Origin: an uncultured Prevotellaceae bacterium
GTDB taxonomy: Bacteria; Bacteroidota; Bacteroidia; Bacteroidales; Bacteroidaceae
Reading direction: 5' to 3'
DNA length: 36,104 bases
NCBI GenBank assembly: GCA_900320255.1
Contig: ONRS01000097.1
Location: 1-36,104 of the forward strand
Shown: positions 31,184-36,104 of the stretch, piece after piece
Layout: every line of letters begins with the position of its first letter
Position numbering within the stretch: position 1 is the first letter of the stretch
The notes under the pieces: generated by a model
The model's database searches: none
What the model was told of the DNA's origin: nothing
The model's input: only the letters and a program-made list of their open reading frames with translations
Program-made: the position numbers and the translations under genes

Positions 31184-32878
31184 ATGAAAACAAAGCTTTA
31201 TATATATAATATGGTATGGGTGCTGGCTGCCGTCATGCTGCTGGGCACCCTGACAACCAGTTGTGAGCGTGACAACGAGGTGCAGGCCCTCACCAACCCA
31301 TACGCACCGGAGGAACAGGATGAGGAGGACGACGACGATGATGACGACGACGATGATGATGACCAGCCGGACGCCATGGCCCGGCAGCTGAGCGCCATTC
31401 CCGGCGTCAGCGGCGTCACCAAGGATTTCAACACGTTAACAGAAACCTATGGCTACTACTTCGACGTGCAGCAGCTGGTTGACAACACCGACCCCACCAA
31501 GGGCACCTTCCAGCAGCGCTGTCTTCTGGAAATCAAGGACGTCGCCGCTCCCGTCATGCTCTATACCAACGGCAACAACCTCGATAACATGCTCTTAAAT
31601 GTGGGTACCCACGACGTCGCCACCTATCTCAACGCCAACACGCTCTATGTCGAGCACCGCTACTTCGGCACCTCCCTGCCCGAGCATTCCGGCAACCTCG
31701 ACTTTACTTACCACAATGCCATGCAGGCAGCTTACGACCTGCACCGCGTGGTGACGCTGCTGAAACAGCACCTCTTCAACAAGGGCAACAAGTGGGTGGC
31801 CACCGGCACCGGCAACTGCGGCATCAACTGCACGCTCTATGCCTACTATAGCGACCAGTTCGGCTGGGACGACATCGACCTCTACATGCCCTTCTGCGCA
31901 CCCTTCTTAACGGGCACACCCCAGTCGCCGTGCGACAAGTCAGTGGGCATCTATCTCACCGACGTGTGCGGCACCGACTACCCCAAGGGCAGCCCCCAGG
32001 AGATGGCCTGCCAGCGGCTGCGCGCCTATCCTGACGCCATAGCCAACGACAAGGTGGTGCGCGACGCCTGTCTGCAATACCTGCACGTGACAAACCGAAA
32101 CGTCTATTTGCAACTGCTGAAGGACTATCCCGGCGACATCGAGAAGGCCGCCACGGTTGGCGCATTGTACGTCTTTTACACCAATCTGGCCGAAAAGTTC
32201 TCGTACATCGACTTCAACGACTGGTGTAAGCTGGTGCCCGACCCCGCCGACTACAACACTGCCGACCCCAAAGGAGACCTTCGCCTGCAAGAGATTGCGA
32301 CATTTGTCTTCATGGGACGAAACGAGCTGGAACAAAAATTGGAGGAGGACGAGGAGGAGGAGGCCGACCAGGCACCTCGCCGCAGCGCATACTCTGACGA
32401 AGCCCTCGTCCGTCTTCGCGCAGACGACCCGATGATGCCCTACAACATTCAGGCCGTACGCGAGCTCGGCACGCCGTTCCCCAGCTTCTCGCTGCTGCCA
32501 GCAGGCGGCTTCGTCACACCCGACTACTGCGACCAGGTGTTCCTGACGTCCCTTAGCGCCCCGGCTCTCTTCGGACGCTACCAGGGCCAGTGGGACGGCG
32601 GCAAACTCATGAAGGCCGTGCGCAGCTGGACGGACACCACCCGGAAGCACCTCGTCTTCGTCTATGGCACCAACGACTACCGTACGGGCGGTGCCATCGA
32701 CAGCGACACCCCCTGGGGCAAGAAGGCGGTAAACGTCAACCCCCGCAACAGCAACGTCAGCAAGATACGGTGTGTCGGTGGGCTGTACGGCCATGCCTTT
32801 CTGGAAAAGGACCATTACACCACCGCTGCCGCCAATGCCATCAAGCAGGCACTCGACAAGCACATCGGCAGCAAGTAA
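31184..32878 (+). CDS. S37-like peptidase lipoprotein without the usual catalytic serine
   Basis: 564 residues from the ATG at 31184 (a TTG lies nine bases earlier in frame). Lipobox LTTSC, then an acidic segment with twelve consecutive Asp. The fold matches PS-10 type S37 peptidases: 'PVMLYTNGNNL', 'LYVEHRYFGTSLPE', and the nucleophile elbow 'KWVATGTGNCGINCTLY'. Family members have G-x-S-K-G-G here; this protein has G-T-G-N-C-G, so the serine is replaced by glycine (G210), with a cysteine two residues on. The Asp region 'VFVYGTNDYRTGGA' and His region 'GLYGHAFLE' remain. It may be a non-catalytic binding protein or use another residue; this is inference. Probably co-transcribed with the S41 gene. 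Confidence 0.85.
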   Translation: MKTKLYIYNMVWVLAAVMLLGTLTTSCERDNEVQALTNPYAPEEQDEEDDDDDDDDDDDDQPDAMARQLSAIPGVSGVTKDFNTLTETYGYYFDVQQLVDNTDPTKGTFQQRCLLEIKDVAAPVMLYTNGNNLDNMLLNVGTHDVATYLNANTLYVEHRYFGTSLPEHSGNLDFTYHNAMQAAYDLHRVVTLLKQHLFNKGNKWVATGTGNCGINCTLYAYYSDQFGWDDIDLYMPFCAPFLTGTPQSPCDKSVGIYLTDVCGTDYPKGSPQEMACQRLRAYPDAIANDKVVRDACLQYLHVTNRNVYLQLLKDYPGDIEKAATVGALYVFYTNLAEKFSYIDFNDWCKLVPDPADYNTADPKGDLRLQEIATFVFMGRNELEQKLEEDEEEEADQAPRRSAYSDEALVRLRADDPMMPYNIQAVRELGTPFPSFSLLPAGGFVTPDYCDQVFLTSLSAPALFGRYQGQWDGGKLMKAVRSWTDTTRKHLVFVYGTNDYRTGGAIDSDTPWGKKAVNVNPRNSNVSKIRCVGGLYGHAFLEKDHYTTAAANAIKQALDKHIGSK

Positions 32879-32911
32879 GCGCGCTATTTCCCGCGTATGT
32901 CAGCTATGCTG

Positions 32912-32940
32912 ATGAGTGGGGTCTCACCATCCCCACTCAT
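32912..32940. terminator. Bidirectional terminator hairpin
   Basis: ATGAGTGGGG (32912-32921) and CCCCACTCAT (32931-32940) pair perfectly around a 9-base loop, between convergent genes. The right arm codes the last residues (NEWGW) of the minus-strand gene. Confidence 0.7.
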
Positions 32941-34585
32941 TGTAATTCACGTCGTATCCTGCCATCATGAACCAGTTTGCCAGTGTCAGCTCATACTGTT
33001 TCATCAGGAATACCGCTGCCTTCGCCTCATCGCTCATCGCGGCGTCGGTATCAACAGAGGCAGCTGCTGCGGAAGGTGCCGTGGGCGTGCTGTTCACATA
33101 GTTGATTACCTCCATCAGGTCCTGCAGGGTGATGCCTGAGTCTTCCAGCATCTGAACGACGTCGGTGATAGTCAGGCCGACCAGCTTCAGCGCGTCAGAG
33201 ACCTTGTTCAGAATCTCGAAGATGCTCGTGCTGCCACCCGTTCCTCCTGTGCCGCCTCCGTTGATGCCTGAAGCCAGGGCCCGCACGTCAATGCCTATGC
33301 TCTCCAGAAGCTTGATGGTTTTCATCAGGTTCAGGTCTTTCACTGCGTCGTGGTAGTAGCGGTTCTGCTCGCCTTCATAATACAGGACGGGCCAGTACTG
33401 AATGGCTGCCAGTGTCTGTATGGCCCAGATGTAGGCCGACTGGGTGTGGGTGAGCTTGACTATCATCATGTTGGTCTGCAGCGATGTCTTGCCCGGCACG
33501 ATGCTGGGTTTAAAACCCTTGTCTTTCATCCATTTCAGCAGCTCGCGTGAGCACTGCACGGGTACGTAGTTGTCGTGGCGGCAGTGGGTGATGTAGTAGT
33601 TCTGCGTCACGTCGGGTTCCCATCCGTTGGCTATCTTGATCTGTGCCAGCTTGTCTGACAGCACCTTGGCCTGCGGGCTGTTCACGTCCATATAGGCGGG
33701 CTGCAGCACCTGGTGCAGGGAGTCAAACCGTCCCACCTTCTCGGGGGCGAGCACTGCCTTGTCCTTTGTCCTGACAAACTCAGGCATGAGTGATGCTACG
33801 GGCTCCTTGAAGAGTTCATCGTACTTGATGCCCAGCTTGTAGTTCTCGTTGACCGACACGAGGAACATGGCCACGTCTCTCCATTCGGGGAAGGCGTCCT
33901 TTTTCACGAACTCGCTGTAAGCCACCTCACAGTCGAGTATGCCGCCTCCAGTGAAAGTCTTGTCAAACGTGATGCCCTTGTCCTTGTACTCCATGTCCCT
34001 CAGCTTTGCCACGTACATGGCAACGGTAGCCCCCTGCGAGTTGCCTATGTTGAACTGATACTTGCCCAGCGGTAGGTCCTTGTCCTTGAGCAGCTGTCTT
34101 GCAGCCACGAGTCCGTCGAGCGATGTCCTGGAATTGGTGTCGCCGCAGAAGTATGCCATGTTGTGCCCCTCGTAACTGGAGCCGTAGCCTATGTAGTCGC
34201 TTGCCACGACGATGTAATTGGGTTTCAGCGGACTGGACAGTATGAGCGATGGCACCTGCAGGGCCAGGCCGCCCCTTGACGGAATCTCCGAGTCGTCATC
34301 TACGGTATATCTGTTGTAGAGAATGATGCCGTCGCACGGCACCGTTCCGTCGGCCACGTCGCTCGGTATCAGCACCGTGCCGCTGATGGTCACGGGCCTG
34401 CCGTCGGCATCCTTCGACGGGTATTCATAAACTATGAAGTGCGTGTCGCGGGTACCCAGCGTAAGTCCCCTCACCGTAGCGCTGACGGTGGTGTCACGCT
34501 ATTGCAGAATCTTGTATGCTGTCTCTTGTGCATTTGCCACGGTCATCATGACGGCGGCAAGAAGCGTTAATGTAAGTTTTCTCAT
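32924..34585 (-). pseudogene. Secreted alpha/beta hydrolase gene interrupted by one in-frame TAG
   Basis: From the ATG at 34585 the frame encodes a perfect signal peptide (MRKLTLTLLAAVMMTVANAQ) and eight more residues, then TAG at codon 29 (34499-34501), preceded by CAA. The same frame then runs without interruption to 32924, over 520 codons. The downstream part is an alpha/beta hydrolase (secretory lipase / S9-like): 'ILYNRYTVDD', 'SDYIGYGSSYEG', nucleophile elbow GNSQG (serine at codon 183) and 'HCRHDNYVPVQ' for the Asp/His region. Without the signal peptide a product from the GTG at 34474 would stay in the cytoplasm. It could be a fresh pseudogene, a sequence error, or readthrough. TAG ends other genes here (parB, rsh), so it is a normal stop. 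Confidence 0.85.
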
Positions 34586-34586
34586 T

Positions 34587-34632
34587 TTCACCTTTTCACT
34601 TTTTCACCTTTTCATTTTTTTCACCTTTTCAC
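34587..34632. repeat. GTGAAAAG-type array bridging two minus-strand genes
   Basis: On the minus strand GTGAAAAG, GTGAAAAA and TGAAAAG units run from the last codons and stop of the EEP gene to the base before the hydrolase start codon. The whole 35-base gap is repeat. Confidence 0.8.
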
Positions 34633-35790
34633 GATTCTCTTCCGTGTTTGTCCGCCTGTGCGCTCTATGTAGAGTCCGCCCGTGGGGTTGCTCACGCGCT
34701 GTCCGCTCGTGTTGTAATACTCCCCTGTGCCGTCGCTCTCCGTTGCGCTGCTGACGCCGTTGATGCTGGTGGTGCCCGGGTCGCTGGCGTTCACCACCTC
34801 AAAAGTGACAGCCACGGGGAAATGGTCGCCCAGGGGCTTGCCGTCATACGTGTAGCCCTCCGTGTCGCACTCGTAGGCTACGGCGCGCAGGGCCTTCTCC
34901 GCTCCCGTGGGGTTGATGTAGAGCACCTTGTCCATCGACTCGCCCTTGAGTGCCGCCACATTGTCACTGCGAATGCGGTTGTCCTCCTCGTACGCAGGAA
35001 ACACCCCCTGGTTCTTCAGCTCCACCCACACATCCTTCACCGTGGCCCTGCCCGACGCGTTGATGACGTCGATGACGGTCTCCTTCACGTTGTCACGGAA
35101 GTAGAAGGTGTTGAAGTCGCCCAGAATGATCACGGGCCTGTCGTCCAGACGCTGCATCACCTCGTCGCGCAACTGCTTCCACTGGTTCAGGCGTGCCGCA
35201 CGGTCGGGGTTTGCCTTGCCCTCCTCGGTATCCACCTTCGATTCGGCATCCATGTGGAGGTTATACACCACGACCGCAGTGCCCGATGCCAGCGTCGCCT
35301 CGTATCGGCGGAAGCCCTTGGTCGCCATCAGGTCGGCGGCGTGGCTGAACTTCCCGAAGCCGTCGGTCCATGCCGTGCGTTGTCCGCCGTCCATGGTGAT
35401 GTCCTGCTTCCAAGCCCCCATCAGTCCGTCGCATTCGAACTGGAGGTTCTGCAGGTGGAGCAGGTCAACGGGCTTGCCCGGCACGTCAATGCCCACGGTG
35501 CCCGACCATGTGTCAAGCCCGTATGCACCCCTCAGCACCGCAGCCAGTTCGCAGTGGTAGCTGAAGTCCTCCTGCATGAACATCATGTCGTATCCACGCT
35601 TCATGAAGTACATGCCGATGCCCAGGGTGCCCAGGGCGCCTGGGCCGTCGGGGTTAGCGTTAACCACAAGGATCCTCTTGGGGAGTCCGTCCACGTTCAG
35701 CGTTGCCACGCTGAACTGCTCTGCCTGCTGCGCCTGCGATGTCACAACCAAGCCGAGCCCCAGGCAGAATGTAGCAATTTTTCTTATCAT
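34621..35790 (-). CDS. Secreted endonuclease/exonuclease/phosphatase (EEP) family protein
   Basis: 389 residues from the ATG at 35790 (MIRKIATFC); another ATG lies at 35796. Signal peptide ends TSQAQ. EEP fold landmarks in order: 'SVATLNVDGLP' (Asn), 'DMMFMQED' (metal Glu), 'VVVYNLHMDAES' (His), 'VIILGDFNTF' (Asp/Asn) and 'GKPLGDHFPVAV' (catalytic Asp-His), so the active site is complete. The secreted location and 'LNVDGLP' start recall sphingomyelinase-type phosphodiesterases more than DNA repair nucleases, but DNase activity cannot be excluded. The C-terminus has the tail YYNTSGQRV ... GGLYIERTGGQ. It precedes the interrupted hydrolase on the same strand and may share its transcript. Confidence 0.87.
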   Translation of the reverse strand: MIRKIATFCLGLGLVVTSQAQQAEQFSVATLNVDGLPKRILVVNANPDGPGALGTLGIGMYFMKRGYDMMFMQEDFSYHCELAAVLRGAYGLDTWSGTVGIDVPGKPVDLLHLQNLQFECDGLMGAWKQDITMDGGQRTAWTDGFGKFSHAADLMATKGFRRYEATLASGTAVVVYNLHMDAESKVDTEEGKANPDRAARLNQWKQLRDEVMQRLDDRPVIILGDFNTFYFRDNVKETVIDVINASGRATVKDVWVELKNQGVFPAYEEDNRIRSDNVAALKGESMDKVLYINPTGAEKALRAVAYECDTEGYTYDGKPLGDHFPVAVTFEVVNASDPGTTSINGVSSATESDGTGEYYNTSGQRVSNPTGGLYIERTGGQTRKRIVKR

Positions 35791-35835
35791 AAGCATAATT
35801 CTCAAGACATGTAAAAAAAAATATCAATGACACGG

Positions 35836-35843
35836 CAAAGGTA
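35836..35843 (-). promoter_or_regulatory. Predicted promoter -7 box of the EEP gene
   Basis: Minus strand TACCTTTG; transcription would start near 35829, about 39 bases before the ATG at 35790. A TTG about 22 bases upstream can serve as a weak -33 box. Confidence 0.6.
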
Positions 35844-35897
35844 CACAAAAATCAGCAAATACCCACAACACCGCCCCGCCTTTTTATATTTATTGGC

Positions 35898-35988
35898 AAA
35901 AAAAGTGCGGGCAGGAGTGTCGTGTTTTTCCATCTGGGGGGCAGCACTGCCACGAGCCGAAGCAAGTGGAGGGCAACCTATTCGCACT
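35898..35988 (-). ncRNA. Candidate structured small RNA
   Basis: On the minus strand, AGTGCG at 35988-35983 pairs with CGCACT at 35909-35904, which is followed at once by seven T: a closing stem plus terminator tail. Between them are a UUCG-capped hairpin (CCACTTGC TTCG GCTCGTGG, with a TT/TC internal loop) and a hairpin GGCA GTGC TGCC. A -7 box (TATCTTTG, 35991-35998) puts the start of transcription at the foot of the closing stem. Length about 91 bases. I do not recognise it as SRP, 6S, tmRNA or RNase P RNA. Confidence 0.5.
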
Positions 35989-35990
35989 GA

Positions 35991-35998
35991 CAAAGATA
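35991..35998 (-). promoter_or_regulatory. Predicted -7 box of the candidate small RNA
   Basis: Minus strand TATCTTTG. No clear TTTG -33 box at the usual distance. Confidence 0.5.
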
Positions 35999-36058
35999 AA
36001 TGCCAGGACCGAAAATACTTCCACATGTAAATATTATGAATATTCGTCGGTCTTTTTC

Positions 36059-36089
36059 TTGGGGGTTATAGAATTATTTTGTATCTTTG
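36059..36089 (+). promoter_or_regulatory. Promoter of a gene beyond the right edge
   Basis: TTG (36059-36061), 20 bases, TATCTTTG (36082-36089). Good consensus match directed rightwards; the gene itself lies outside the window. Confidence 0.68.
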
Positions 36090-36104
36090 CACTGTTAACA
36101 ACAG

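Noticed and set aside
32924-34585. Genome-wide TAG reassignment
   Set aside because: parB, rsh, the pectin methylesterase and the small secreted protein all end in TAG at the expected place, and the only tRNA here is an ordinary tRNA-Gln(CTG), so TAG is a normal stop codon.
34648-35814. Long plus-strand open frame (388 codons) opposite the EEP gene
   Set aside because: The minus-strand frame has a signal peptide, a complete EEP active site and its own promoter; the plus-strand frame has no recognisable domain and is a product of high GC in antisense.
35802-36026. Small minus-strand protein of 74 residues near the right edge
   Set aside because: The stretch is better explained by a promoter, a structured RNA and a terminator tail; the frame is open on both strands and has no domain, signal peptide or plausible start context.

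Overview
The window looks like a chromosomal segment from a Bacteroidales bacterium, most likely of the Prevotellaceae. Three things point that way. Promoters repeatedly match the Bacteroidetes primary sigma consensus (TTTG, 19-20 bases, TAnnTTTG). Several gene groups have typical Bacteroidetes partners (rsfS-ftsH-cdsA, surE-lpxB, parA-parB-DUF5683-mltD-rsh). Many secreted proteins end in a short 'YxLDGR ... GIYIxxGKK' tail. The assignment is inference from family content; no search was run.

Layout. 1-6336 (minus) is a beta-1,3-glucan (laminarin-type) utilisation operon: a lectin-like partial gene, a GH128 enzyme, a GH16 enzyme with three repeated accessory domains, and a stand-alone protein with the same domain. 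A divergent propeller/Y_Y_Y/LuxR-type sensor-regulator (6683-9580) probably controls it. Then come a CorA-family transporter with an unusual leader, a DUF349 protein with a DUF5106/thioredoxin-like partner, and a 330-base non-coding stretch with a very long hairpin, 22-bp tandem repeats and tRNA-Gln(CTG). Next are rsfS-ftsH-cdsA followed by a GH5 cellulase, convergent with a minus-strand group (surE, lpxB, a small secreted protein). parA-parB-DUF5683-mltD-rsh runs 21215-27514. The right third is accessory: a pectin methylesterase between direct repeats, an outer-membrane barrel, an S41 peptidase lipoprotein, an S37-like lipoprotein lacking the usual catalytic serine, an alpha/beta hydrolase gene with an in-frame TAG, an EEP-family phosphohydrolase and a candidate small RNA.

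The most unusual feature is a family of short-period arrays (7 or 8 bp, unit roughly GTNNRRG on one strand) scattered over the whole window. They sit after stop codons, before start codons, as inverted pairs that would form hairpins, inside coding sequences (GH128 gene, regulator, DUF5106 protein) and even as the signal-peptide core of the DUF5683 protein. Unit sequence differs between arrays and changes within single arrays while the phase is kept. I know of no named element that matches. This is my leading candidate for an undescribed system, together with the leader upstream of the CorA gene, the minus-strand RNA near the right end and the TAG-interrupted hydrolase.
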